Shown piece by piece: positions 36,218-48,763 of a DNA stretch of 64,000 nt. Every line of letters starts with the position of its first letter. The stretch's first letter is position 1. The notes beneath the pieces are model-generated. The model saw nothing but the letters and a program-made list of their open reading frames with translations. It ran no database searches and was not told where the DNA came from. The stretch comes from Cenococcum geophilum 1.58 (lineage: Eukaryota; Ascomycota; Dothideomycetes; Gloniales; Gloniaceae): contig KV748203.1 in the NCBI GenBank assembly GCA_001692895.1, positions 836,330-900,329 of the forward strand, in the 5' to 3' direction. Made by a program: the position numbers and the translations under genes.

Positions 36218-39200
36218 ATAATAATAATTCATTGCTTAACGTCCGATTTGGATCCCTATTAGGCCCACGCGGACTACTCCTTATGTACATATAGGGAGAA
36301 AACTCTATTTGAGAAAACCCCGTAATCCATCTCCTTGCCTTTTAGGACTCGCCTATAAGGCGCCTGCGGGGCGCCTGCAAGTCACCTATAGTGCTTCTAC
36401 TACCTTACTTTTTGACCTCCTTAGGAACCACTGCTGCCGTAACAAGCCTACGGACGCACTAGTATCGCACACTTTACTCTACTACTGTAGAGTCATTAGG
36501 GGGCGCCCGTTGCTCGCCCCCCCCCGCCCTTTATTACTATTTCCCTTATAACCTAAAACTAGTTTAGTATATTTTAGCTAATAAGCCACTAGGTAACCGC
36601 CTTAAGGCCTTTTTATATTAAAAGCAGTATATTATAGTTCTCTGTGCCAGCTACTAAGAGCATTACTTCTTAGTTAGTGCGTAAGGGGCATAACAGTATT
36701 ATATGTTTTAGTGTCTGTCTTAGCCAGCCATATTTACATCTTAGGCTACCTACTAGGACACCCACCTAGTAGAGCCAGTCTTTTAGTCCTATTATTCCTA
36801 TTCTTAAGAGTATTGCTATTATATTTTCTACCTTTATTAGGCCTTCTTAGAGCCCTAAAGTATTTACCCCCTATAGCGTTAACCATGCTACGGCTTAGGT
36901 TCCTCTTACCTTAGTTAGCCTCTATACCTTTAACTCCTATACACCTCTTCAGCGTTAGTCTAACTAGTATTATATTATAGTGGATGGTTTCCTAGCATTC
37001 TTTTATACTCTACTTTAGCTCCTTTCTCTCTCTTACTATTATCTTTACTAGCCTCTTACGCGTCTCCCTTCCTCTATATAGGCCTGGGCCCTAAAGCAGT
37101 ACTATTCTTCTTCTACTTTCTTTACTTATTTCTCCAATATATCTTCCCTACTTTAGGGTTATTAGTTTATTCTCCTATAGGGCGCCCTAAGGTCCCTCTA
37201 TAGTTTATTTAGGCGTATCTTAATATACTTTATAACATTAGAGTTATATTTATTTTACGCCCTTTATATTACAGTGGCTTTAATATATAGTTATAGGGGG
37301 GGAATATTAGCTTCCTTCTTAAGCAGTACTATAGCCGTTCACTTATATACGCCTATTATACTCTAAAGGCAGGCTATTTAGACCTTTTAGAGTAGTTTAA
37401 GGAGCGACTTTAGGGGGCCTTTCTTAGATTCTCCAATGGCCTAAATACTAGACCTATACATTATGGTTAGCTGGACAACTACTATATGTAGTAGGCGTAA
37501 CCTCTAAAAGTATAGACCCTATATAGAGTTAACAATCCTAGATAATACAATATACTATACTTAGCCCTTATAGGCCGCTTACGCCGCATATACGCTCCAC
37601 TAGAGCTTACTGTCTACCTATACTCCTAGTACCCTTAGGCCCTAAACTAGTTAACCCCTAAAGCCTTAAATGCGAATTATATGCTAAAGATCTGCAGATT
37701 AGTTACGTTTTCTTATAAAATAAATTAGCTGGTATTTCTCTGGTAAGAATTAGACTCTATATCGTCTTGCCTATTCTATATAGGTATTATAAGCTTTCTT
37801 TAGTATTCTACAATTCTCTACGGCTGTTGGCCCNTATATAATTAGGTTTATATTATTAACGAAGCCTATCCCCTAGATCGCCCCTTCCTTAAAGAAGTTA
37901 AGCAGATTGCTTATAAAGAAAAGGAAGAGTATAGGCGAGAGGGGTAATCCTTATAGTATTCCTATTACAACTGCGATAGGGGGGCTCTGGTATCCGCTAA
38001 AGACTAGTAATATTTCTTTCTAACCTATAAACCCTTAAACAAATTATATAATCTATTCTAGGAAGCCTTTTACCTTAAGGATATATAGAAGACGCTTATA
38101 GGGTATATTGTTATAGGCGCCACTAATATTTAGACTAAGCATTAATATTATAAAGTCCCTTTACATCGCCTATGCGGATTTAATAGTGGCAGCGAGTAGC
38201 GTAAGTACTAATAGTATTAAGCGGTTCTTTCTTGCCCCTATTTAGCTCTATAGTAGTAGGGCGTATTCCTTAGCTATATCTACTATACGGTCCGCTATTA
38301 CCTTTTCTAAGATCTTGCTAAGGGTGTTTTCTAAGGCAATAAGGCGGTAGCTTCCTAGGATTAAGTAATCTACTTTGCCTTCTTTTTATAGGACAACTAT
38401 TGTTATAGATCTTCTAAGTCGCGGGTAGTAGCCTATAGTAAAGCATACTTTAGCTACATCTATAAGCTAGGGTGCTATAAGTGGTCTATAGGTCTTTAGG
38501 GCCTTATTTAGAATCCCATCTAGTCCTAGTGCTATATTGTTTAAAAGGCGGCTAATAGTTCTAGCCATTTCCTCTATTATTATATCGCTGTTAACCCGCA
38601 GGCAAGTTACCAGTATTTCACCTATAATATTACTAAGGTCTACTAAAGCTAGTTAGGGGAAGAACCTTTCTATAAGGATCTTTACCTTCTCATTATTATT
38701 ATTAGTGGCCTATAATTCCCCTACTCTTCATAGGGGTAGTAAGTGTAGGTCTTCTACTAATCGCCCTACCTTTTTCTTTACCCATTTCACTATAGCCCAC
38801 AGGCCCTTATTATAGGGGAGGCTTAGGTTAGAAGTATACTTGTTTATAAATTGTCTCTAGTTATTCCTTACTTCTTTTTTAGGGTATTCTTTAACTAGTT
38901 TCTTATGTCTTTATATCGTCTCTTATCTTTAGGGTCGTAGCTGCTTAAGTATTTCCTTCTTGCTTGTCGTTGGCTAGCTATAAGAACTGCGTATTATACG
39001 GACTATATATATCGCGCGTAGGGGCCCGGTTTTAAGACTGGGCAGTACTCTTTTAACCTATTTTTAATTGCTACCTAGATCCTTTCTAGTCTTCGGTTAA
39101 TCTCCTTAGGGGTAGCTAATAAGCCTCGCTTATTTAGTATTGGGTGGATTTCTTCTAGGTCTTAAAGTTATTATTTAACTATATTAAGGAAGCTATCTAC

Positions 39201-41773
39201 CTTAAGCATCCTTATTGCGTATCTTTTGCTATTTAGTTATACCTTAATATCCAAATCTAGCTATATCTGGATGGGGATATAGTCTAAAGTAAGTGCTTAT
39301 TCTTCTTTAGGGTTACACCTTTTAAGTCTCTAGTATAGGCCTTCGTCTATAAATATAAGGTCAATTATACTTTTAGCGGATCCTTATTACTATATAATTG
39401 CTCTAGGGGGGGTGGTTAGCTTAAGGCCCTAGGTGTTTATAGCTTTTAGTAGGCACTCTACCTATTATTTAGCAGCAACGTAAATACCACCCCACTATAG
39501 GTGGTAGAGGTTTATATCTCCTAATAGGATAAACTCTATGCCTTCGGTTTTAAGTAAGCTTATTACTAATATAATATTCTCTGTTTATAGGACCCCTTTA
39601 ACCCTAGGGTTATATATATTAATAATTTATACCAGTCCTCTATATATCTAGATTATTATAACTATAATATCTAGATTAACTGCCTGCTATAACTATAAGG
39701 ATAGGCTAATAGTCTTACTAATTATAAAGCACACGCGTATAGCTGCTTTTAGTTCGTATAGAAGCTAAAATCCTTAGGGGTAGTATATCGATTATATGTA
39801 GGTATTATAGTACGGCTCTTATATAGCAAGGATATAGTATTTCTCTAGGTCTAGACTATCTAGTAAGGGCCTTACAAGACAGTAGTTTATATTACTATAG
39901 TTATACTATATAATGAAAAGATGGTGGACCCCTAGTAAGGGTCCTTCGCCTCTCTATTATTCCTTACTTCTTCTATTTCCACTTTCTCTAGGATATTTAG
40001 AACTTCTATCTCTTATATCTACACCCTAGTTACTACTTATTTTATATAGAGCTTTCTATTCCTATGTCTTATATTCCTACTAGCGCTTCTATATCTAAAT
40101 CTGTTATTATCTCCGGTTCTTCCCCTATTCTTACTAGTTAGCTATACGCCCTTTAAGAGTCGGCTGTAAATATTATATTTGCCGCGTTAAGTCTAATTCT
40201 TAATTATCCTGGTCTTAAGCTTGCTATAGCTGTCTATAAGGGTCTTCCTATAGGGCGTCCTCTCCCTTATATCCCTATACAGTCTAGTAATATCACGCGG
40301 CATTGCTTCTAGCCCGTTAAGGCTTGGGATAGCTAGCCTAGCCCCCTAGTATTAAAGGTAGGAAACGATAAAAAGGCACCTACGCCCCCCTAGCTTATTG
40401 CCTGTTATTTTCATTCGTATAACCTCGCGTGCAGTTATTCCCGCAGCTATTAAGCCCTTACCTTCCGTCTCCTATATTTAATACAGTCTTCTTTTTCCTA
40501 CGCCTTATATATACTTCGGTGGCAGTTTACGCATTTTATTTAGTCTTAATTTAAGCAGTATCTTATATCGTAGGGGCCTATATAGTGGCCGCAGCATACC
40601 TATACTGCGTATATAGATTAGGTATGTCCCCATTATATACAGTAATAGTATTATTCTAGGCATAGTCTGTGGTTATAGAGCGTTGTATTATATATAAGGC
40701 CGTTTATAATTATTCCTTTTTAGATAAGAAGTTTTTATATTTCTAGTGTATGTATACTAATAATAAGGGAGCTATACGTTTGTCTAGCGTCTCCCTAGCG
40801 AGTCTTTAGCGACCCTTATATCCTCTCATTATTCTTATTATTTACTTAATTTACATTTTCCTATTAAAGCCATTGGATTTAGGTGATCTCAAGTCCTAGT
40901 ATAAGGCGTTCCGTTTGTCTTACTATCTCCTATATAATTACTATGTTATCTACCTAGCGTCCCTTTTCTACCCTAAGGCTTATAAGGACCGCTAGGACTT
41001 TAACTAGGTAATCCTTACGGAGTACTTTTATACTAATACGTTCTCCTAGCCTATCCCCTACCCTTATAGCTCGTTCCTTTACCTATTAGTCCTTTAGAGT
41101 AACTCTAATGTCTTTACTCCTAAGGTGTTGGGCCGCGGTGGCGTTGTAAGCCTCTTTGTGGGTTTCTGTAAGGACTTCTATTTCTAATTATCCCCTAAGC
41201 CCCTCTGCTTTTTCTATATTTAGTTATATTATAATTATATACCCAGTTATTGTCTTAAGGGGGGTAAGTTCCCTATACTGTAGAAGCGCAGCTACGGCAG
41301 CCTAGGTACGGTTCGCCGGTAAAGGGGGATTTTATTTATTTTTAATTTTGCTTAGCCGTTGGAGGATTTAATTAAGGGTTTACTAGAGGGGCGCCTAAGG
41401 TTCGCTAGACTAGCGGAGCCATTCTGCTAGCTATATTAGATTATTATAGCTAACGGTTACTCCCCTATAATTCTAGGTACTAAACACGTCTAATAGGCTT
41501 TATATTTTATTAAATACCTTCTTAATAAAGGTATTTCTGCTTTATAGTATGGCATTCGCCCATCTTTGTTATAGAGGGCCATTGCTAAGCGTAGTTCTGG
41601 CGGTCGCGCGCGAGTGCGAACCACCGTCGTTCGACGTGTACCTCCCCTACGATGCATGCATCTCAGGGGGATTCTCTAGGTATTTTACAGGGTTCTTTTG
41701 GTTGGTTTTAGTCTTTTTTAGGCCGGGTGCAGTAAGAGCTCCTTCGGCACTAAGTTTATAGTAAGTTAAAATC
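36218..41773 (-). mobile_element. Tad-like LINE (non-LTR retrotransposon), RIP-degraded
   Basis: A 5.5-kb minus-strand element inserted in repeat D copy 2, flanked by TAGGGTA. Its 3' end (left) is a short ATA/ATAATAAT simple-repeat tail. Reading leftwards: an ORF1 region with a zinc-knuckle-like Cys/His cluster near 40560-40640; an apurinic-type endonuclease (LLGDINLYHL near 39490-39530, matching the GDFNxHHPLW signature); and a Jockey/Tad-type reverse transcriptase near 37780-38600 (GLPLSPILFLFF near 37930-37965, with NISGAYNNIPYKRLL upstream). Numerous RIP-type stops make it non-functional. The right 180 bp, near its 5' end, are GC-richer and less mutated. An N lies at 37834. Confidence 0.8.
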
Positions 41774-44700
41774 TAGGGTATATTTAGCAATTGCTATTTC
41801 TGCGCGTGTTAATATAGTATATAAACCGGTAACTAATATAGCAAAAGATATTTAAGCTATAGATTGCCAGTTAAATAAGTTTAGAGATTTTTTAAGTAAG
41901 ATAAAGGATAAACTTGCATTCCTAAGGCGTGGTATTATTACACTTATACGCAATACTAAGCTCCTAAATATTAAATAAGTAGATATAAGTTAGCTATTAC
42001 TACGGATTTATAATAATAAAATAGTAGCTCTTACCTTTTTGCTACTACATATATAGGAATTAAGTCTCCGCCTTATATTTAATAGATATATTTAATTAAT
42101 ATTATAATATCCGTATAAGCTAAGGTAAAGATATCCGCACAAGCTAAGATAAAGATATTTATATACCCGCACTATAAAATAGCTAACTACTATATTATAT
42201 ACTACGCACTAAAAAGATTATACACTATTTAAAATTAATATTAATAAAAAGAACTCATTTAATATATTAAGATAGAAACGTGCTATAAGCCTAAATATTT
42301 AAAAGTCCTCCAGTATATTATCTATAGCCTTATTAAATCCGTCCTTATAAGGGTTATACTGTAAATCTATAGAAAACCCGCTTATAATGGAAGTATATCC
42401 ACAAAAACAATATATTACTATTACTTTTAGCATTTATTAAGCAACTTATATACTAACTATTATATATATTAGCAGAGGTATAGGTGTAATATTAGGACAA
42501 TAAACTATATAAATATATTCAGCAGCTTCTCCTAATACCTTTATATTCTTATTAATATTACCAAAGCTATATATAAGGGGATTAAATAGCAAACTAGCTG
42601 CTGTTAATAAGAAGGCGTTAAATATATTTACGCCGTCCTTTGCAAGTTTCTTATATCCGCGCTATAGAAGTAAAGGAGCCTTAAAATCCGCCAAGCGCCG
42701 CATATATTGCACAATTAAATCCTTCCTAATCTAATCTGTAAGATAGCGAATATCTAGCGCTAGAGACTTAGTTGTGGATTTGCTGTTTATACGCTTACTA
42801 AATATATACTTAAGGATATTATAGAGCGCGCTAGTATAACTTATTATAAGAACACTCTACTTAAATAGCTTGTCTATACTAAACGTTAAATTTCCATATA
42901 TCTAGAGCAACTCCTTAAGTTAAAGATTTAGCAGTTTATTAAGGCAATCCGTCTTAAAGAAGCTATCTAGCCGCCCTTAGAGGTTAACTAAACTATTAGT
43001 AAGGATAGCCTATTAAAGCACTAGATTATAAGCGCTTGTTTTAACTAGTTATTATAGGATTACCATATTATATATATAGTTCTTTAATAAGCTTTTAGTA
43101 AAGTATAAGCAAAGGTAAGGGATTATATGCTTTAGTAGTCCAATATCTATATGCTTAATAGCGTATTTTAGAAGCTTATAAGTATTAATAACCTATAAGA
43201 ACCGGATATAATTAAAGAACTCTATATTATAGTTATTAGCGGCGGAGCTTAATATATCCGTAGAGGACGATATTACTGCTAGCTAACGTACGTTAGTAAG
43301 TAGCTCTAAATAATCAGATATGCGCTAATTTACATTACAGCATACATCTCTTAAAAAAGCCGCTATGCAAATATCCTTAATATACTCCAAAAATTGCTAT
43401 AGAGATAGGTTTTATATATATTACTCAGCCTTACCATTTACTTTAAAATTATACTTGTTGCGGATATAGAGTAGGAATAATATAATAATATAAGCATTAA
43501 AGCTTTAGAGGATTAGCTCTTCCATATAATAAATAGGGCCTTTTCTTTAGGAATATTACACTATCCTAGGTGGTTTGTATAGGCGTAAAGCGCTAAAAAC
43601 TACTAAGCGGCTTCCTTACCCCTATAGAACGTACGCATAACTATATATAGAAAGTTTAATTATATATACCATAGCCCTAGAATAGGCAACACCTACTTAT
43701 AGCTATTGTACGCACCTTCCGCCTTAACCCGCTCCTCTTTATATAATTAAATAAGCTTTGCTATTTTCTAATCTCTATATACTAGGAAAAGCCAGTTATT
43801 AAAAGCGGTTTTGTAATTATACTGCAGTTATTCTAAAAAAAAATCTCTATTATATAATAGTTACTATTAATAAAAGCCTTACTATTTAGAATAGGTCTTA
43901 AAGTTATATACTCTGTCCTTCTATAAGGGAGAATATTAACTACTAGTATATATAGATATTTAATATTCGCGTTAGAGTTAAATATACTATTAACTGCAGT
44001 AAAATATGTGTATTAGATAGCGTCTATAATAAAACTTATAGATATCTACTTTAAAGGTTATTAAATCTATTCCTAGCTGCATTAACAACCTTATCTAGCT
44101 TAAGTTAACAGGTATTGTTTAGCATTAACTACTTAAGGCCCCCTTTAGGCATGCAGACTCTATATAAAAAATTTCCTATAGTATGCGAATTTAACTTACT
44201 AATCTCGCCAATAACCTAATATTAAGTTGTTTAGTAATAATTAAAGTTATTATAGATAATGCAGACATTATTATAAATAGATAGAGACTTAATTAGTTTC
44301 TTAAGGGCTATTAGCGCTAAAAGGGCTATTGGAATTAATAGGACCTTCCTTAGAATATTTAGCTAGCCCAAGCTTTTTAGCATTAAGGGTTTTATAACTA
44401 TTAATTAGACTAAGGCTATATAGAAAAGATAGCATATAGCGCTTTATACTAAGCGCCTAAAGATATAAACTAAGTAGATAGGTAAAACTATTTATAGAGT
44501 TTTAGGTAAACCCTAAGAGGAATATAGAGGCAATTATAACTATACGTCCGCCGTATAGATCCTAACTACATTCCTCTCTATTTAGTGTAGATATCCCCTT
44601 AATAAGCTAAAATAGTAATAAATTTTGCTACTAAACAAACTTAGCCGCATTCTTAAGGTTAATATCCTAAAACTTTATATCTGGAGTCTATATATTAAAG

Positions 44701-45300
44701 GGGCCGCGTTATAATTATAGTTGGCGAAGTTCTTTCTGGATATAGCGGGTAGTATAGGCTACTAGCGTTATATAAATATCAGCCCTATTAATAAGCTCTT
44801 TTTTAAAGCAATAAGTAGATCCCCTACTTTCTTCTTCTTCCTATTACCTCTATACCCATTCTTACTTTCTAAGTACTTAAAGATTAGCCTATAAAAAGAC
44901 CAGCCCCACTAATATAGAAGGTCCTTTACAATGTTAACCTTCTCTTCCTTTAATGTCTTTGTCTAACTAGCAGATAAAATATCCCCTAGAATATCCCCTA
45001 GAATATCCACTGGCTATACAGAGGGCTAGCGGCGTGGACGTAAGCGTTCAGTGTTAGTATTTACTGCGCGGCTTAGCGGTGCAGAGGTAGAATTAGGGCC
45101 TCTACGGCGACAAATTCCTTTTAATATTGCGCGCGTATAAGGAGCTAAAGATCTTATAACTTATAAAGTAGTCTTTTCTCTATAATTTAGTGTAATTTTT
45201 ATATTAACAGGTATTGTAGGAGGGTAGATTAATTTTGTTTAAGTTAATAAGGTCTTCTTATACAAACCATGTTTAGGTTTTCTATAAAGCTTACCAAAGT
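41774..45300 (-). mobile_element. Repeat family D, copy 2, right part, with DUF6589-like relic
   Basis: The first 400 bp continue the homology to copy 1 (34250-34650). From about 42200 to 45180 the minus strand carries a long degraded coding region. Readable pieces include LLYxWGWSFYRLIFKYLESK near 44900, IIYNNFNYY near 44235-44262, HTIGNFLYRVCMPKGGL near 44136-44190, and LALDIRYLTD near 42730. A YDNFN-like motif followed by a basic Gln/Arg-type segment and a PxGGL motif resembles the fungal DUF6589 family, which is multicopy and often repeat-associated. The assignment rests on a few motifs only. The region has many RIP-type stops. Confidence 0.45.
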
Positions 45301-45397
45301 GCCTCAGACCAAGAAAACGATTACTGTCCTAAATCAGCTTAGCGGACGGTGCGGATATCGCTAACCTTTTTTGTCAAAAAGTTAATTCTATGGTCTA
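45301..45397. other. Short non-RIP segment left of transposon H
   Basis: Here the TpA-rich texture stops and normal-composition sequence runs up to the TA target site of H (45396-45397). It joins 48550 once H is removed. It encodes nothing recognisable. Confidence 0.4.
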
Positions 45398-45508
45398 CAG
45401 TCGCTTCGGAAAAGGATGGGTTTATATCAGAAACCATGATCAACCACAGAAATTTACCGAATCCTTACCTGTTTGAACCACTTTTCTATACCCGCGCATG
45501 ACACTACC
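45398..45508 (+). repeat. Left TIR of transposon H
   Basis: A 111-bp inverted repeat beginning CAGTCGCTTCGG and ending CATGACACTACC; it pairs with 48439-48549. Confidence 0.92.
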
Positions 45509-45549
45509 CATCCTCCATACTAATACATCGCCGTCGCCTATTTTTTGAA

Positions 45550-47270
45550 GCTATCCAAAGCCTATATTTTTACCTATTATAGTTAGCGCCATAGCACACA
45601 GGAGGAGAGCTAAAGCACCCAAGAATACTATAAAGAATACTTCTAAAGCGCCTTAAGAAGTAGACCTTACCGTCGAATCTGCACTAATACCTTCTACTAC
45701 TATAGAACAGTCTAAAGGCTTTTAAACCTTTTTTTTAAGTATGGCCGTGTACACTAATAGCACAATGCTATTTAGTAATATTCTACCCATCTCGTTTAGA
45801 GTCTTTAAATTCCAGAAGTTTATTGCCGAAAATACGCGTTAAGCTAGCAAATATTGCGGCCTTTATTCTTTCCAGCTTAATTAATTAACTGCTATTATTA
45901 CATCGAGTCCAAAGGATCCTACAATACCTAAAGAAGTTAACGACGTAGATAAATGGCGTAAAGTAGAGGGAATAATAGAGACACAATTAAAGTACGCGAG
46001 GAAGGCTTTTTAGGTTAATCTTACAGTTAGATATAAAACCGCTACTGCGGCTATTAACGCGTCTACTAAAGCCAGAAATGCTAAAATCGCTGCGGCTATT
46101 AATGCGGCTGTTAATGCGCGTGTTAAGGCAGCGCTTTAAGCAGTAGGTCTTCCAACTAAAGCAGCGGCTAGTAAGAAAGTAGGGTCCTCTAGTAAGGATT
46201 ATAAAGGTATAGTGGAGGAAGTTATTGGCAAAAAGAAGAGATTAACTACCACCACTAAAATATAGAAAGAGGCTACTAAACGACGTAACCGTATAGAAGT
46301 TAAAGGCAAGCATATATACCCGCTAATTAAACGTCATCGCTGCCTTTGACAGCACTGTAAGAATAAAAAGTATAGTATTACACACTGTCTTAAATTCGAA
46401 TTAAAGCACTACCCATTATATGCTTACTACTGGGCGTACTAGTTAGAAGCAATTAAATAGAAGAAAGCCACGCTTAACTTCCTAGATCTACCGCTACTGT
46501 TAAAGATTAGGTATAGTGAACGTATATAGGATAGGGAGGATAAAAAAGACACAAAGTTGGACAGCTATAAGCACCATTAAGGTAACTCTAGCAGCACAAA
46601 TAAATTAATAAGCTCCCCCCTAAGACGACAGCGGCGATAAGGAGAGGCTTATATTATAGTTATATAATTACTAGCTAATCCTATTCCGCAGCAAGACCAA
46701 TTAGTAGCGGTAACGGTTTTAATAAACTAGATATAGTAGTAGAACTAGTAGATGCTATAATAGATGCAGAATACTATTTAGGCGGCGATGCCTCCTTCTA
46801 TACGACCAACCATCGCTAATAGTTATTTTATAGTAGACCCTATACCAAATATAAGATCCTTATTAGTGCCGTTATTACAAAGCGCTCTATTGGTTCTAGC
46901 TTTATCCTCTAAAACGCCTACCTATTACTATCTACCCCCAACTATACCTATAAACCTACTACCTAGTAACCCCACCCGTAGTAATATTAAACAATTAAAT
47001 AGCAAGCTTAGCGCCTTTACTAAGTAGCTATAAAGCTATTACCTAGTTATTACTAACGCCTTTGCTAAAGCGGAGTCAATTTTAATTAAGGAGGACTATA
47101 ACTTTAAGTTACTTAAGCACGCGCTACTTAATAGTAGTATAGGCCATATAAAGCTGTATAGGATTGGTTTAATATATAGGCTTATTAATCGCATGGTAAA
47201 CTATTTAGAAGACTTTAGAATGGATTAGCGACGTTCTAATACTATAGCAGAGGCCTTACTTAACGTCTTA
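45550..47270 (+). pseudogene. Second coding relic of transposon H, unknown product
   Basis: Plus-strand translation shows long coding-like stretches broken by a few RIP-type stops. It has an Ala/Lys-rich helix-forming part (for example IAAAINAAVNARVKAAL near 46090-46135) and a Cys/His cluster with basic flanks (KRHRC, QHCKNKKYSITHC near 46330-46390). A stretch with KHYPLYAYYWAY near 46405-46440 follows, and then a Pro-rich ORF (46788-47027, starting MPPSIRPTIANSYFIVD). It runs towards the transposase and lies wholly within the TIRs. I do not recognise the family; a DNA-binding or accessory protein is a guess from the Cys/His cluster. Confidence 0.4.
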
Positions 47271-47329
47271 ATTGGTAAGTACCCTATATAGATATATTAT
47301 AAAAGACCAGACCTTATCCTTTTTATACT

Positions 47330-48380
47330 ACCTCTTAATTCCTGCCCGTAAGAAATGGCCTTTTAACCTCTTATTAAATCCTTATTACTCTACCGCGTGG
47401 CTTAAAAAGTTACTAAAGTTATTTTATAGATTAGCTTTAAATCGATAAGCACGCAGCCACTACTTTAAGTTATAGAAAAAAGCTTTAATTGGATTAAAAT
47501 TGGGTAAATAAGGAGGAAGATATTTAAGCCTAATACTAGCAGCATTGTAGAGGCGTTAAACTTCCTAGGTTTAAGTAAGTAATAGTATTAAACACCTATC
47601 CTTTATAGACACCATATACCTCATTGTAATAGATTAATATATTATCTATTACTAGAACTAAATGAGGCTATAGATAAGGCTGCATATAAGTAAAAACCTC
47701 GTTCTTTATCCATTTAATAAACATTGGCCTATTAACAGCGCCCTAGTGTATTAACCAGCCAGGTATATAGCCCTAATAGGTATACGCTGGCAGCAAGCTC
47801 CATCTTTTAAATCTCTTTAATTCCGATATTCCTTTAGTAGGCTTATTAATTGGCGCCCATCTATACTTCCTATCTATTGTCTTCTTATTATAAGCTAATT
47901 TATTAATAAAGATAAACTAATCGCGTCTATAGCCACAGATTCGAATAATCTAGTTATCCCTTAGGCCTGGGTTACGCTATTACGTAATTATCCTTATAAC
48001 TTTTCTACTCCATTTTCTTCGCTTTAATCCAGCCGACAGTATACTTCGTGCTACTATTATATTATATTCATCGTATAGAAACCAGAGTATCTCTTTAAAA
48101 TAGGCGTCTAGACTATGTGCGAGGTATTTAAGGAGGCCCTAATTGGTACGCGTTTGTTAGTAAAATTAACATTAATATTACTACCTGACGTTATACATCT
48201 AGAGCATTATCTATAAGTAATAGTGGCCTGATATTTCCCCTAATTGGTGGATTAATCTGGCCATACCTCTTTAAATTCGCCCTCTAGTATTAAAGAGTAG
48301 AGTAAGGAACGCGGGTCTTAACTTCTATATAGAAGTTGTCGCAGCTAAGGTTAATTAGAGCTTATACAATCAACTTCTAT
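47330..48380 (-). pseudogene. DDE transposase relic of transposon H
   Basis: The minus strand preserves the C-terminal signature of Tc1/mariner-type DDE transposases: LVLVIDNILIYYNEV near 47610-47650 (second catalytic Asp) and LKYLPPYLPNFNPIKAFF near 47480-47530. The latter corresponds to the usual YLPPYSPxxNPIE motif, with Lys in place of the catalytic Glu as expected from a G-to-A change. A LK/WLR-like end follows. The length, about 350 codons, suits the family. Several RIP-type stops make it inactive. Confidence 0.7.
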
Positions 48381-48438
48381 TCGGTCGACCAGGCGGGGTT
48401 GCCCATGGCTTTAAATATAAGATAATAATAAGGCAATA

Positions 48439-48549
48439 GGTGGTGTCATGCGCGGGTACAGAAAAGTGGTTCAAACAGGTGAGGATTCGGTAAATTTCTG
48501 TGGTTGATCATGGTTTCTGACATAAACCCATCCTTTTCCGAAGCGACTG
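48439..48549 (-). repeat. Right TIR of transposon H
   Basis: This is the inverse complement of 45398-45508, with about four transitions. The TA target duplication follows at 48550-48551. Confidence 0.92.
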
Positions 48550-48578
48550 TAAGGGACTTTCGCGAGGTTTATTAAGCG

Positions 48579-48725
48579 ATGCGACTTAGAGCAGTCACCT
48601 TCTTCAACGAAATTGATCTACACCCCCACAACAGCTATCATCTCAGAAATACCGTTAAATTGATTCGCAGAAGCAGCTCTATAATCGGTCAGTATATCTA
48701 CTCCGTACGCCTCCACGATATCTAG
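48579..48725 (+). pseudogene. Fragment resembling a fungal F-box/LRR-type protein
   Basis: A non-RIP stretch to the right of H translates in one frame as MRLRAVTFFNEIDLHPHNSY, then RNTVKLIRRSSS and GQYIYSVRLHDI, followed by two stops. The pattern 'FNEIDLHPHNSYHLR..T.KLIR' recalls the region after the F-box in many fungal F-box/LRR proteins. Only about 48 residues are present, so it is a fragment. The match is from memory of the family pattern and is weak. Confidence 0.3.
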
Positions 48726-48763
48726 TAGAAAGCGCCGCCGAATGGGCGATTCGCCTACTCAGG

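Larger units (their letters stand above)
45398..48549 (-). mobile_element. Tc1/mariner-superfamily DNA transposon H with 111-bp TIRs
   Basis: A 3152-bp element with near-identical 111-bp terminal inverted repeats starting CAGTCGCTTCGGAAAAGG, flanked by TA on both sides (45396-45397 and 48550-48551), as in Tc1/mariner elements. A transposase relic lies on the minus strand in the right third, and an unrelated convergent plus-strand coding relic fills the left half. The interior has RIP-type stops, whereas the TIRs differ at only about four positions. Because many CpA sites persist in the TIRs, the insertion appears younger than most of the surrounding repeats. Confidence 0.85.

Noticed and set aside
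36309-36914. Leu/Pro-rich plus-strand ORFs inside the LINE 3' region
   Set aside because: The LINE's coding direction is minus, and these frames are by-products of its composition.
34007-45300. Helitron interpretation of repeat D
   Set aside because: No Rep/helicase motif and no convincing TC...CTRR ends with a terminal hairpin were seen; the family is left unclassified.
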